Source of the DNA: JACCXE01 sp963718605
GTDB taxonomy: Bacteria; Actinomycetota; Acidimicrobiia; Acidimicrobiales; JACCXE01
NCBI GenBank assembly: GCA_963718605.1
Contig: OY970363.1
Span: forward strand, 3,968,001 to 4,032,000
Direction: 5' to 3'
DNA length: 64,000 bases
The position numbers and the translations under genes are program-made. The notes under the pieces are model-generated. The model had not been told where the DNA came from. It saw only the letters and a list, made by a program, of their open reading frames with translations, and made no database searches. Shown piece after piece: positions 19,774 through 28,370 of this stretch. Each line of letters opens with the position of its first letter. The first letter of the stretch is position 1.

Positions 19774-20146
19774 CGGTCACCTCACCCACAAAGCTCTTGG
19801 CCACCACACCGTCACGGTCGGCCACCAACACCATCGGCACCGCCTCCACGCCGTAGCGCTCGTGCAGCGCCTTGTCGTGCTGGTACGAGATCTCTTGGTA
19901 GGCCACCTCGGCCGCTTCGACCACGCGGGCCTTCTCGATTACCCGGGCACACCCATCGCAGGTCTCTGAGGAAAACACGGCGACGAGCCAGGCTGCATCG
20001 GGTCGTATGAAGTCACGCCGATCGAGTTGCACGGGGACGGGCCAGAGCCGGGGCTGACTCGGCGCTTCAGGCTGGCGCCGGCGCAAAACGTACGCAATGA
20101 GACCGGCGACCGCGAGCACGGCGACAGTTGCGATCAGACGAGACAT
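19697..20146 (-). CDS. Membrane-anchored thioredoxin-like protein
   Basis: 149 residues. An N-terminal hydrophobic anchor (about 3-21) is followed by a thioredoxin-like fold with the redox motif CDGC (in SSETCDGCARVIEKA) and the cis-proline segment AVPMVLVADRDG. Extracytoplasmic thiol chemistry or cytochrome maturation is possible; no partner is next to it. The C terminus is His/Asp-rich. Its 3' end overlaps the 3' end of ftsH by 77 nt on the opposite strand. The thioredoxin core lies outside the overlap, which encodes only the last ~25 residues. Confidence 0.8.
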   Translation of the reverse strand: MSRLIATVAVLAVAGLIAYVLRRRQPEAPSQPRLWPVPVQLDRRDFIRPDAAWLVAVFSSETCDGCARVIEKARVVEAAEVAYQEISYQHDKALHERYGVEAVPMVLVADRDGVVAKSFVGEVTAIDLWGAIATVRDPSSAPQPHDHDH

Positions 20147-20173
20147 GCGGCGCTGAGTCTTAACAGCTACAAC

Positions 20174-21580
20174 ATGCCGGTGACATCACCCGCGAAAACC
20201 GCCCGCGTATCGAGATGGCCCATGTGGGTTCTCGGCCTCGTGATCATGATCGACCAGGTCGACCAGAACCTGCTGCGGGGTGTGCAGACCGACCTGCAAA
20301 AGGATCTGCATCTGTCCGACTTCCAGATCGGCCTTCTACTTTCGGCCTTCATCTTCGTCAACGGCCTCATCAGCGTGCCCGCGGGCTACCTCGCTGACCG
20401 CTTTCGCCGCAACCGCACCGTCGGCCACACGATCGTGGCCTGGTCGGCGCTGTCCGCGGGCACCGCAGTCATGCCGAATTACGCGTCACTCGTGGCGGTG
20501 CGGGGAGCGCTCGGCTTCGGCCAGGCGATCACCGAACCGGCGTGTGCCAGCCTCCTCGCCGACTACTACCCGGCCGAGGAACGCGGCCTCGCGTTCTCGA
20601 TTCAACAGTCGCTGCTGTTCGTTGGTTTCGGACTCGGCGTGGCGCTCGGCGGCGCGATCGCGTCGCAATGGGGCTGGCGCGCCGCGTTTCCGATCGTGAG
20701 CCTGCCCGGCATGCTCATCGCGATTGCCGCCTACCGGTTGCACGAGCCCCGGCGCGGCGCCGCCGACATGGCGCACGTCGGCGTCGAGGCCGGTGACGGC
20801 GAGGTTGATCACCCGCCCATGTTCGAACACGGCCTGCGCCGGTTCATGTCCGACATGCTCAGCGGGCTCAAGGCCGACCTACGCACGATCTGGTCGATCA
20901 CGACGATGAAGTACGCGCTCGTCGGCGTGTCGACGCTGCTGTTCACCGTCACCGCCATTGGTGCGGGTCTGCCGAAATTTTACGAAGAACAGTTGCACCA
21001 GACCTCGACCAAGGCAACCAGCCTCGTCGGCCTCTTGGTGATCCTCGGTGGCATTCCGGGCGTATTGCTCGGCGGGCGGGTGGCCGACCGTTTCGCGACC
21101 CGGATCAAGGGCGCCCGCATGGCCATCCCCGCCTATTGCTTGCTCGGCGGCAACGCGCTGTTCGTGCTCTCCTGGCTCCCCAAACTTCCGCTCGGCGCAG
21201 TGTTCCTGCTGGAGCTCGTCGGCTTCTTCATCACGGTGATGTCGATCCCGTCGCTGCGCGCCGGCCTCTCCGACGCCGTCCCCGCGCACTTGCGCGGCGC
21301 GGGCTTCGGGGCGTTCAACCTCGTCTCGGTTGTGTTCGGACAGGCCGCGGCTTCGATCATCGTGTTCACCCTCGCCGGCGCGTTCGACAACAACATCCGC
21401 ACGGCGTTCTTCATTTGCAGCCCGCCGGTGTTCATCGGCGCACTGGTGTTGCTGAAGGCTCGCGATCATCTCGATGAGGACGCGGCGAAGATTTTTGAGG
21501 CGATCGTGAAGGCGATGCAGGAGCAACAAGAGCGCGACGCCGCCGACGCTGCAGAGGCGGCGGGCGAGATCACGCCCTAA
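20174..21580 (+). CDS. Major facilitator superfamily transporter
   Basis: 468 residues with 12 predicted TM helices. The MFS loop 2-3 signature appears as GYLADRFRRNRTVG. A long loop between helices 6 and 7 precedes the second half. The substrate cannot be inferred; the family includes sugar-phosphate, drug and sphingolipid-type (spinster-like) transporters. The ATG at 20174 is chosen because upstream residues would be read from the region antisense to the thioredoxin-like gene. It converges with the DUF5719 gene with 6 bp between stops. The C terminus is Glu/Ala-rich and probably cytosolic. Confidence 0.87.
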   Translation: MPVTSPAKTARVSRWPMWVLGLVIMIDQVDQNLLRGVQTDLQKDLHLSDFQIGLLLSAFIFVNGLISVPAGYLADRFRRNRTVGHTIVAWSALSAGTAVMPNYASLVAVRGALGFGQAITEPACASLLADYYPAEERGLAFSIQQSLLFVGFGLGVALGGAIASQWGWRAAFPIVSLPGMLIAIAAYRLHEPRRGAADMAHVGVEAGDGEVDHPPMFEHGLRRFMSDMLSGLKADLRTIWSITTMKYALVGVSTLLFTVTAIGAGLPKFYEEQLHQTSTKATSLVGLLVILGGIPGVLLGGRVADRFATRIKGARMAIPAYCLLGGNALFVLSWLPKLPLGAVFLLELVGFFITVMSIPSLRAGLSDAVPAHLRGAGFGAFNLVSVVFGQAAASIIVFTLAGAFDNNIRTAFFICSPPVFIGALVLLKARDHLDEDAAKIFEAIVKAMQEQQERDAADAAEAAGEITP

Positions 21581-21586
21581 GCGCGG

Positions 21587-23035
21587 TTAGCCGTGGTCGG
21601 TTGAGAGCACGGTGCCCATCACGGCCGAGGCGCCTCGCGTGCCGCGATAGATCGAACGCTCCACCACTACGGGGCCCGATGAGTTGATGATCATCGGCAT
21701 CTCGGGTTGCCCGCCGTGGTCGGCCAGGCGGAAGAACGCGCGCGCACCCCGCGGGATGCGCAACGAACCCAGTCCGTCGAGCGACGCGAAGTCTCTGCCG
21801 CCGGGCGTGGTGACGTCGACCGTGACGGGCCCGGCGGCCTCGTTGATGATCGCGACGAACTCATCCTGCGTGTTGGTGGTGCCGCCGGCCGCGAACCCCC
21901 AGTGCTTGGCCGCGCTCGTGGCCCCGATGTCGGAGATGTAGCTGTTACGGCTGTTGGGAGGCCCGAGGTCGGTGGTGCGCGCTACCGCGATCGGCACGTC
22001 GTTCGAGACCTGCACGACCAGTGCGTGTCCGACTCCCTTCGGAATGCGTGACTCGGCGGACAGGTCGATCGTGACCCGATCGCGCGCCGGCACCCGAATC
22101 TCGAATGGCTGCGCTTCGCCCGAGTCGAGCACGAGATCGAGTTGCACAGATGCCTCGACGGCTCCGGGGTTGAAGAGGTGCAACTGTTCCAGCTGCGTTG
22201 GCCCCGCGATGCCGTCGGGGAACACGAAGCTGGTCGACGTACGGGGCGCGCCGAGCATGAGCCCTATGCCGCGACGCCCATCGCCGTTGTGCACCTGGAG
22301 CTGTTCGACCACGACGCGTCCGCGCCGAGCGTGCACGGCGCCGCTCACGTGGGCCCGCCTTCGGACGTGCGTGCCGATGTCGACGGGCACCAGCCCACCC
22401 GCCGGTACGACCACACCCTGGAACGCTGCTGGTGCATCGCGGCCCTGCTCGGTGCTGAAGGACAGGTCCACGATCGCGTCGTCGGGGAACGGGTTGTACA
22501 ACGCGTAGACCAGCGACGCCGACTTCGTGGTGGCGCCTTCGGGCAGGTACCAGCGCGTCGACGCCGAAGAGGCGCAGGCCCCGAACGCGTCGCCGGCGGG
22601 GCCCGACACGGTGTGCTCGACGATGGCCCCGCCGCCATCGAGGCGCACGGACGACGCGACGTACGCGTTGTGCAGCACGTCGCCTGATGGCACCGCGAGA
22701 CGGGTTCGGGGTTCGAGGGTGATGTTCTTCGTCGCTTTGGTGCCGTCGCCCCCTGCGACCTCGATCGCGCCGCGCAGGGTACGCGTCGTCGGATTGAAGA
22801 TGACCGTGGTCGACTCGGCTTGCCCGCCCGGAGCCGCGGTGCCTGCGGGGCAGTACCAGGTTGACGTCAGGGCGTCGGGCGGCGAGGCAGTAGGCGCATA
22901 GGCGGTAACGAGGCGGGCGTCAGCCGGCGTGAGCGGGGCGCGATCACCTCGGTCGGCGACCGCGAGCGCGATCAGCGCAATCACCAGAATGATGATCGCG
23001 GGCAGGCGCGGCACGTCGCGACGTTCGGTGTTCAC
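21587..23035 (-). CDS. DUF5719 family secreted/membrane protein
   Basis: 482 residues. One N-terminal hydrophobic segment (about 9-24) is followed by a beta-rich extracytoplasmic region with repeated motifs such as TSTWYCPAGTA and STRWYLPEGATT, and several NP..A/V strands (FNPTTRT, YNPFPDDA, FNPGAVEA), typical of DUF5719 proteins of actinobacteria. Function is unknown. The GTG at 23033-23035 overlaps the stop of the giant glycosyltransferase gene (GTGA), so the two proteins are translationally coupled and probably work together in surface glycan synthesis. A longer start up to 23125 is in the same frame but would lie inside the upstream gene. Confidence 0.8.
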   Translation of the reverse strand: MNTERRDVPRLPAIIILVIALIALAVADRGDRAPLTPADARLVTAYAPTASPPDALTSTWYCPAGTAAPGGQAESTTVIFNPTTRTLRGAIEVAGGDGTKATKNITLEPRTRLAVPSGDVLHNAYVASSVRLDGGGAIVEHTVSGPAGDAFGACASSASTRWYLPEGATTKSASLVYALYNPFPDDAIVDLSFSTEQGRDAPAAFQGVVVPAGGLVPVDIGTHVRRRAHVSGAVHARRGRVVVEQLQVHNGDGRRGIGLMLGAPRTSTSFVFPDGIAGPTQLEQLHLFNPGAVEASVQLDLVLDSGEAQPFEIRVPARDRVTIDLSAESRIPKGVGHALVVQVSNDVPIAVARTTDLGPPNSRNSYISDIGATSAAKHWGFAAGGTTNTQDEFVAIINEAAGPVTVDVTTPGGRDFASLDGLGSLRIPRGARAFFRLADHGGQPEMPMIINSSGPVVVERSIYRGTRGASAVMGTVLSTDHG

Positions 23036-26000
23036 GCGATTTCCCCTCGGGTCGAGCGTCGCCACGCCCACGCGGCGCGGATCACGAGCGCCCACACGGC
23101 CAGTTCGAGCACGATCGACAGCCACCGGATCGGTGAGGTCTGGTATTTCAACGACGCGGCGCCCGACCCATTCGACGTATACAACGCGCCCACGTCATAC
23201 GCGGCACGACGGGTGGCCGACTCGCCGCCCACCTTTAGCTTCCAGCGCGACGACGGTGTCTCTGCGAAGAACAACGTGCCGCTGCGAAGCGACCCGGCGA
23301 AGTTGTAGTCGGACGCGCGCGACGTAAGCGCGGGTGGCGCGCCGCCGATCGTGTTCTCCGTAGCGGCGACGAAGCCTTTGCCCGCAGACGCGATCTCGCG
23401 GCCCTGCGCCTCGGTCAGAGCGGCCCGGATCGGCACCCACGACGCGTTCTCGAACACCGCGAGGTCTCGCGTGGCGTCGAGTTGGCGGAAGTCGGCCTGC
23501 TCGGCCAACGCGCCCGCGACATCGCGCGACGGCGGCAGCAGCGGGCGGCCCGCCGCCGCGGGCCCGACGCGCTGGGGTACCACGACGTAGCGGACACCCA
23601 TCGGACCCAAGAGATGCCCGAGCAATGTGGTGCGCCCGTTGAGCGCAATGCGCACTGCCGCGCCGAGCGCCATCGACGAACCGGGACGATTCGGTACCCA
23701 CGCGTCCGTGAGCTCACCCAGGCCGTTGCGCGATGTCCCGTACGCGAGGCCCGGGGCGAGGTGCCAGCTGTCGACGGGCAGGGTCTCGGGGTCGCCCAAC
23801 CACAGGACCCGGAAGTCACCGGTTTTCGCGCTCGGCTCGATGTAACCCAGTTGCGTGGCCAGCGTGGCGGGCTCCAGACCCCACCGCCCGTTGCCCGCCG
23901 CGGCCACAACGGGGATCGCCGCCGCGAGGAACGCCACGCTCGCAATGGCGGCGGCGATCTGCGGTGCGCCGAACCGGAACTCGCGGAGGTCGATACGGAA
24001 GGAGATAAAGCCCAGCGCGATCGACCATGCGATGGCAATCGCCGCCGGTGCCAGGAACAACTCAGGGCTCGGCACGGGCAGGCCGATCCAGCCGCGCCCG
24101 GCCGCGGTGAGGAACGTGGCGGTGACCACGATCACCGCCCAGCAACGAATGGCCCAGCTCAGCCGCCAACCCCGCCCGATGAGCAACGGCAGCGCGGCGG
24201 CCACCAGCAGCGCCCACCCGACGGGCGCGCCACCGAGGCGACCAGTTTCGAGACGCAAGGCCGCTCCGAAGGACAGGGCGCGGCTTGGCGAAAGACCGGG
24301 GCCGAACAGCGCGTGGCTGAGGCCGCTCGGGTGCAACATGGTGAACGACCACGGTGCGAGCAACAGCAGCGCCACCCCGATCGCGAAACCGGCCACCGAG
24401 ATGGCACGCCGCCCGTCCCCCGGGGCCCGCACGAGGACCGAGCCGAGCAGAACACCCACGCCAAGCAGCAGCGTCATCGCCAGCGCGCCGGGCGCGAACG
24501 CGGCGGCCACGCCGAGCAGCAACGCAACGCCGAGACCGGACCGCCATTCGAAGAGGAACGGCTCGCGGTGGCGTCCGTCGGCCGGCTCGGCGGCGCGCTC
24601 GCCCATGCCTTCGGCACCGGCGCGCATGCGGCTTAACAACCACGGGGCGATCGCGTACGCGATGAGCCCGTCCCACCGTCCTCGCGCGAGCGACGCGTAC
24701 GGCAGCGGCACGACCGCGTACGCGGCCAAACCGACGAGCCCGGCGCGCGGCACGTCGACGCTGCGGGCCAGCCGAAACGCGCCCAGCAGGCCGAGCGGCA
24801 CTAGCCCGAGAATCAGCAGCTTCTGCGCGGCGCCGGCGGCGCCGAACAGGATCGTGCCCACGAGGCCGAGGAACGCGAACGCGGGGGGCGCCGGCGACTC
24901 GGCGCCCAGGCCGCTCAATCGCCATCCACTGGTGAACTGCCGGAACAGCGCGCCCACTCCGGGGACGGGCGCGAACTGACCCACGGCGGGCAGACGCCCG
25001 GCGAGCAGGCCACGGCTACCGACGAGCAGAACCAGCACCAGCACCGTCCACGCGGCCAGCGCCGTGCGCGATCCGGCGATTTCTTTGAGCAGCCCGGCGC
25101 CGGATTCAGCGAAGGCGCGGGCTCGGTCTTCTCCGTGCAGCTGGCCGCGGATGAATCGGTTCAGCCGCGCAAACCCCCGCGTCTGCAATCGACGAATCTC
25201 GCTGTCAGGGAAGAGCCGCGTCGCGTTGACGCGCTTGCGGGTCTCTCGCACGCCGCGGATATCGCGCACGACATCGAGCCAGCCGCCCACGACCGACGCC
25301 GCCACGCGCCGACGGCCGGCGAGCAACGCGTACACCAATTCGGCCAACTGCACGATGATCAGCTGCGGCACAATCCGCACGAGGTGCATCGGCGTGTAGT
25401 TCGTGAACACCATGCGGATGCGGTGGCGTACCTCGGAGGCGCGGACCTCGTCGCGGTGTCGCCCGATCGCGCGCTTGTCGTCTCCCACACCGGCGCGGAA
25501 GCCGCCGACGGTGGCCCCGCGGTGGGAGGCGCGTGCCGCGGGCGCGGCGAGTACGCGCGCGCCTGCGATCTGGGCCCGCCAGCAGAAGTCGATGTCCTCG
25601 CCGTGGGGCCACAGCTTCGGTTCGAACCCGCCGAGGGACACCGCGAGGTCAGCGCGGACCAACATCACCGCGCCGTCCACGGCGAACACGTCACGCACGG
25701 CGTCGTGTTGCTCTTGGTCGAGTTCGCCCGGATCCACGAGCGGCGCGACCACGCCGGTCTTGTCGATCGTGAGCCCGGCCGATGTGATGCGGAAGTGGTC
25801 GTCCCAATCGACGAGCTTGGGCCCGATCACGCCGGCGTTGGATCGGTACGCTTCTTCGACCAGCAGGCGCACGCCGTCGGGCGCCAACGCGGCGTCGTCG
25901 TGGCAGAACAGCAAATAGGACGCGCCCTGCACCATGTCGAGCGCTTCGTTTGCGGCGCGGGCCCAACCGGGGTCATTGGCGAGACGGCGCACGAACGCAT

Positions 26001-26202
26001 CGGGTGCGACCGCCGCCACGCGCGACGTCGGGTCGACGTCGGACGCCGCGTCGATCACCAGGATCGACAGGTTCTCGTAGTCCTGCGCGCTGAGCGCGGC
26101 CAGCGCGGAATCGAACCATTCCCCCGGGTTGTGCGTGACCATCACGGCCACAACGGGAGGGGGCGCCGCGAGCTCGGGCTCGGCGGACGGGTCGAGATCC
26201 AT
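23032..26202 (-). CDS. GT2 glycosyltransferase with large C-terminal membrane domain
   Basis: 1056 residues from the ATG at 26200-26202. The N-terminal GT2 domain (about 15-250) has VAVMVTHNPGEW, the acidic FCHDDAAL metal site and GEDIDFCWR. It is followed by multiple TM helices (from about 370) and an extracytoplasmic region with a final TM segment near 1025-1045. This design, GT2 plus GT-C-like membrane part, occurs in actinobacterial wall-glycan transferases, and the adjacent DUF5719 partner is conserved (family knowledge). The donor and acceptor are unknown. A TTG 57 nt upstream would extend it without gaining similarity. A TAGGTT hexamer 10 nt upstream of the ATG may be the promoter. Confidence 0.83.
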   Translation of the reverse strand: MDLDPSAEPELAAPPPVVAVMVTHNPGEWFDSALAALSAQDYENLSILVIDAASDVDPTSRVAAVAPDAFVRRLANDPGWARAANEALDMVQGASYLLFCHDDAALAPDGVRLLVEEAYRSNAGVIGPKLVDWDDHFRITSAGLTIDKTGVVAPLVDPGELDQEQHDAVRDVFAVDGAVMLVRADLAVSLGGFEPKLWPHGEDIDFCWRAQIAGARVLAAPAARASHRGATVGGFRAGVGDDKRAIGRHRDEVRASEVRHRIRMVFTNYTPMHLVRIVPQLIIVQLAELVYALLAGRRRVAASVVGGWLDVVRDIRGVRETRKRVNATRLFPDSEIRRLQTRGFARLNRFIRGQLHGEDRARAFAESGAGLLKEIAGSRTALAAWTVLVLVLLVGSRGLLAGRLPAVGQFAPVPGVGALFRQFTSGWRLSGLGAESPAPPAFAFLGLVGTILFGAAGAAQKLLILGLVPLGLLGAFRLARSVDVPRAGLVGLAAYAVVPLPYASLARGRWDGLIAYAIAPWLLSRMRAGAEGMGERAAEPADGRHREPFLFEWRSGLGVALLLGVAAAFAPGALAMTLLLGVGVLLGSVLVRAPGDGRRAISVAGFAIGVALLLLAPWSFTMLHPSGLSHALFGPGLSPSRALSFGAALRLETGRLGGAPVGWALLVAAALPLLIGRGWRLSWAIRCWAVIVVTATFLTAAGRGWIGLPVPSPELFLAPAAIAIAWSIALGFISFRIDLREFRFGAPQIAAAIASVAFLAAAIPVVAAAGNGRWGLEPATLATQLGYIEPSAKTGDFRVLWLGDPETLPVDSWHLAPGLAYGTSRNGLGELTDAWVPNRPGSSMALGAAVRIALNGRTTLLGHLLGPMGVRYVVVPQRVGPAAAGRPLLPPSRDVAGALAEQADFRQLDATRDLAVFENASWVPIRAALTEAQGREIASAGKGFVAATENTIGGAPPALTSRASDYNFAGSLRSGTLFFAETPSSRWKLKVGGESATRRAAYDVGALYTSNGSGAASLKYQTSPIRWLSIVLELAVWALVIRAAWAWRRSTRGEIA

Positions 26203-26212
26203 GAGGCGCAAG

Positions 26213-26218
26213 AACCTA
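26213..26218 (-). promoter_or_regulatory. Candidate -10 hexamer of the giant GT2 gene
   Basis: TAGGTT on the minus strand, 10 nt before the ATG at 26202. Confidence 0.35.
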
Positions 26219-26253
26219 GTTGGAGGGACGTGTTTCGCTAGCTGGGACCGCGC

Positions 26254-26282
26254 TTGCAAGAGTTACTCAAAAGGAGTAACTT
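26254..26282 (+). promoter_or_regulatory. Conventional -35/-10 promoter of the small helical protein
   Basis: TTGCAA (26254-26259), a 17-nt spacer, then TAACTT (26277-26282). It is the only well-spaced -35/-10 pair found in the window and implies a leader of about 45 nt. Confidence 0.55.
26261..26281. promoter_or_regulatory. Operator-like inverted repeat overlapping the -10 box
   Basis: A perfect 8-bp inverted repeat AGTTACTC-AAAAG-GAGTAACT. It fills the spacer and overlaps the -10 hexamer, the usual place for a repressor site. No regulator gene is adjacent. Confidence 0.5.
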
Positions 26283-26322
26283 AGTTAGCAACGGGTAGCA
26301 CCAAATACACCCCAACTCTTTT

Positions 26323-26328
26323 AGGAGA
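26323..26328 (+). promoter_or_regulatory. Strong Shine-Dalgarno of the small helical protein
   Basis: AGGAGA ends 6 nt before the GTG start at 26335. It stands out in a window where most first genes look leaderless. Confidence 0.7.
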
Positions 26329-26334
26329 ACCATC

Positions 26335-26592
26335 GTGAACGTCACCGACAACCTCCGCGACGCCGCCTACATCGCCATTGGTATGGGTGTGATCGGCGTG
26401 CAGCGTGCGCAGGTACGCCGCGAAGAGCTGAACAAGCAGTTCGCCGAAGCCCGCTCGACTTTCGAAACCCGCGGCGCCGAAGCAGTCAAGCTCCTCAGCG
26501 ACGTGATCAAGGAGGCCGACGCCCGCGTCGAGCCCGTGATCAAGGCCGTTCAGAGCCAAGTACGCAGCGCCTTCGCCACCGTCGCGAGCTAG
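26335..26592 (+). CDS. Small predicted all-helical protein of unknown function
   Basis: 85 residues. A short apolar stretch near the N terminus (about 10-22, AAYIAIGMGVIGVQ) is followed by a highly charged, heptad-like helical region rich in Glu, Arg, Lys and Ala. The composition resembles small membrane-associated helical or phasin-like proteins, but no family is recognised. It has the best expression signals in the window: a -35/-10 promoter, an operator-like repeat, and AGGAGA before a GTG start. This suggests an abundant, regulated protein. It is the only small gene on the plus strand between two minus-strand glycan groups, and its stop overlaps the rmd-like stop by 4 nt. Confidence 0.8.
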   Translation: MNVTDNLRDAAYIAIGMGVIGVQRAQVRREELNKQFAEARSTFETRGAEAVKLLSDVIKEADARVEPVIKAVQSQVRSAFATVAS

Positions 26593-27482
26593 CCCGCGAT
26601 CGCGGCGATCACGTCGCGCAGTGTGTCGTCGAGCGTGTAATTCGGCTCCCAGCCCGTAGCGGCGCGGATGCGGGCGTTGTCCCCCACCATCACCGGCACA
26701 TCGACCGGGCGCATCAGCGCGGGATCTACCTCGAGCTCGAGGTCAGCGCCTGCGATCGCGAGCAGGCGGTGCGCCAGGTCTTCGACGGACACGTCGGTCC
26801 CCGAGCACACGTTGTACGCCTGGCCGCGCTCGCCGCGGTCAACGAGCATGCGGTAGGCGCGCACAACGTCGCGTACGTCTGTGTAGTCGCGGCGCGCCGA
26901 CAGGTTGCCGACTCGGATCGGCGATTGGCCACCGGACTTCATCGCTTCGACGATGCGGGACGCAATGTCGTTGACGACGAAGCGGCCACTCTGGCCCGGA
27001 CCGATGTGATTGAAGGAACGGGCCCGGAGTACGGGAACGTCGAAGCCGGCGTCGTATTGGATGCCGAGATACTCAGCCGCGACTTTGCTCGCGGCGTAGG
27101 GCGTAACCGGGTGCAGCGGGTGGTCCTCGGTGATCGGCACGTCAGCGGGAGTGACCGGGCCGTAGACCTCCGCGGATCCGATGAGCAGCACGCGTGGCTT
27201 TGGGTCTACGCGGCGCGCCGCCTCAAGCACGCGCAGCGTGCCGACGGCGTTCACGTCAAATGTGCGAGCCGGGTCAGCCCAGCTCTCCCCCACGTGGGCC
27301 AGCGCGGCTAGGTGATAGATCGCGTCGGGCCGCGCCGCCGCTATCGCAGCAGTCAGCGCGTCCGGATCGTCGAGGTCGACGTCGTGCTGATCCGGCGCGA
27401 CAACTTCGTCGCCGCAGTCCTCAAGATGCGCGAGGAGGTACGGCCCGACGAAGCCGTGGCCTCCGGTGACGAACGCGCGCAT
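26589..27482 (-). CDS. GDP-6-deoxy-4-keto-mannose reductase-like SDR epimerase
   Basis: 297 residues of the extended short-chain dehydrogenase family. It has the NAD(P) loop TGGHGFVG, the catalytic YAASK and RSFNHIGPGQ, the last typical of Rmd, which reduces GDP-4-keto-6-deoxymannose to GDP-D-rhamnose. The matching dehydratase Gmd is not in this window, so the substrate assignment is tentative; another NDP-sugar 4-reductase or epimerase is possible. It follows the GT2 gene at 27492 on the same strand, with a leaderless-type TAGGGT hexamer 6 nt upstream of its ATG. Confidence 0.78.
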   Translation of the reverse strand: MRAFVTGGHGFVGPYLLAHLEDCGDEVVAPDQHDVDLDDPDALTAAIAAARPDAIYHLAALAHVGESWADPARTFDVNAVGTLRVLEAARRVDPKPRVLLIGSAEVYGPVTPADVPITEDHPLHPVTPYAASKVAAEYLGIQYDAGFDVPVLRARSFNHIGPGQSGRFVVNDIASRIVEAMKSGGQSPIRVGNLSARRDYTDVRDVVRAYRMLVDRGERGQAYNVCSGTDVSVEDLAHRLLAIAGADLELEVDPALMRPVDVPVMVGDNARIRAATGWEPNYTLDDTLRDVIAAIAG

Positions 27483-27488
27483 GCGGTC

Positions 27489-27494
27489 ACCCTA
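27489..27494 (-). promoter_or_regulatory. Leaderless -10 hexamer of the rmd-like gene
   Basis: TAGGGT on the minus strand, 6 nt before the ATG at 27480-27482, overlapping the stop codon of the preceding GT2 gene. Confidence 0.45.
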
Positions 27495-28370
27495 GAAGGC
27501 GGTCGAACGCAGGCCGACGTCGTGCGTCCGTTCGGCGAGGCCGGCGCGTACCGCCGCGTACGGGTTCGCCCGTCGCAGTGCCTGCGGGTGGCGCACGGCG
27601 AGGCGCGCGATGGTCGTCGCGCTCACGCGAAGGACCCGGGGCGCGAACAAGCCGCGCAGCCCTTCGTGGCGGGCGACTGTCGCAACGCGATTGCGGAGGG
27701 ACTGGCCCTCGATGAAGTCGGCATCGGCGCTGTCGCTGCCGCGTTTGTGTGTGGCGGTCGCGGCGGGAGCGTGCGCGAAGCTCCACCCGCGGCGGCGCAG
27801 GCGCCAGGCGATTTCGACGTCGTCCCAGTAAACGAACAGCCAGGCCCACCACGGTTCGGGCCCAACGGTGTCCAGGGCGGCGCGGCGCCACAGGGCGGCG
27901 GCACCGGACACACCGAAGGGGCGCGCATCGAGCGATGGCGCCTCGCGAAGCCGGTCACGGTCCTCGGCCTGACGCGCCGCCGACAGCGCGATGCCCGTCG
28001 AGTCGATCGCGCCGGACGGAAGCAGCAGTGTGCCCGTCACCGCCGCCACGTCGCTGTCGTGTTCGAGGGCGGCGAGACATGCGCTGACATAGCCGGGGTC
28101 CAGAACGCAGTCGGCGTTGAGGCTCAGCAGGTACGGCGCGGTGGTCAGGGCGTACGCCTGGTTCATCGCCGCGGCGTAGCCGACGTTGCTGTGGTTGTGG
28201 ACGTAGTCGACGTCGGCCGCTTCCACCGCCAGCGCGACGGAGTCGTCGAGCGAGTTGTCCACGATCAGCACGCGTCCGATCGGCGCGGTTTGCGTGCCCA
28301 CCGCCTCTAGGCACCCGGGCAGATCAGCGGCGCCGCCGAACGTGACGATCGCGACGTCGACGGTCGTCAT
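27492..28370 (-). CDS. GT2 family glycosyltransferase (rhamnosyltransferase-like)
   Basis: 292 residues. GT2 signatures are VAIVTFGGAADL at the N terminus, IVDNSLDD, NVGYAAAMNQ, the metal site SLNADCVLDP and the WDDVEIAWRLRRRG acceptor-loop motif. It is cytosolic, predicted to add a deoxyhexose or similar sugar to a lipid-linked glycan. The ATG at 28368-28370 overlaps the stop of the upstream membrane protein as ATGA. Gene order on this strand is GT-C-like, GT2, rmd-like, so donor synthesis and transfer may be linked. Confidence 0.88.
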   Translation of the reverse strand: MTTVDVAIVTFGGAADLPGCLEAVGTQTAPIGRVLIVDNSLDDSVALAVEAADVDYVHNHSNVGYAAAMNQAYALTTAPYLLSLNADCVLDPGYVSACLAALEHDSDVAAVTGTLLLPSGAIDSTGIALSAARQAEDRDRLREAPSLDARPFGVSGAAALWRRAALDTVGPEPWWAWLFVYWDDVEIAWRLRRRGWSFAHAPAATATHKRGSDSADADFIEGQSLRNRVATVARHEGLRGLFAPRVLRVSATTIARLAVRHPQALRRANPYAAVRAGLAERTHDVGLRSTAF

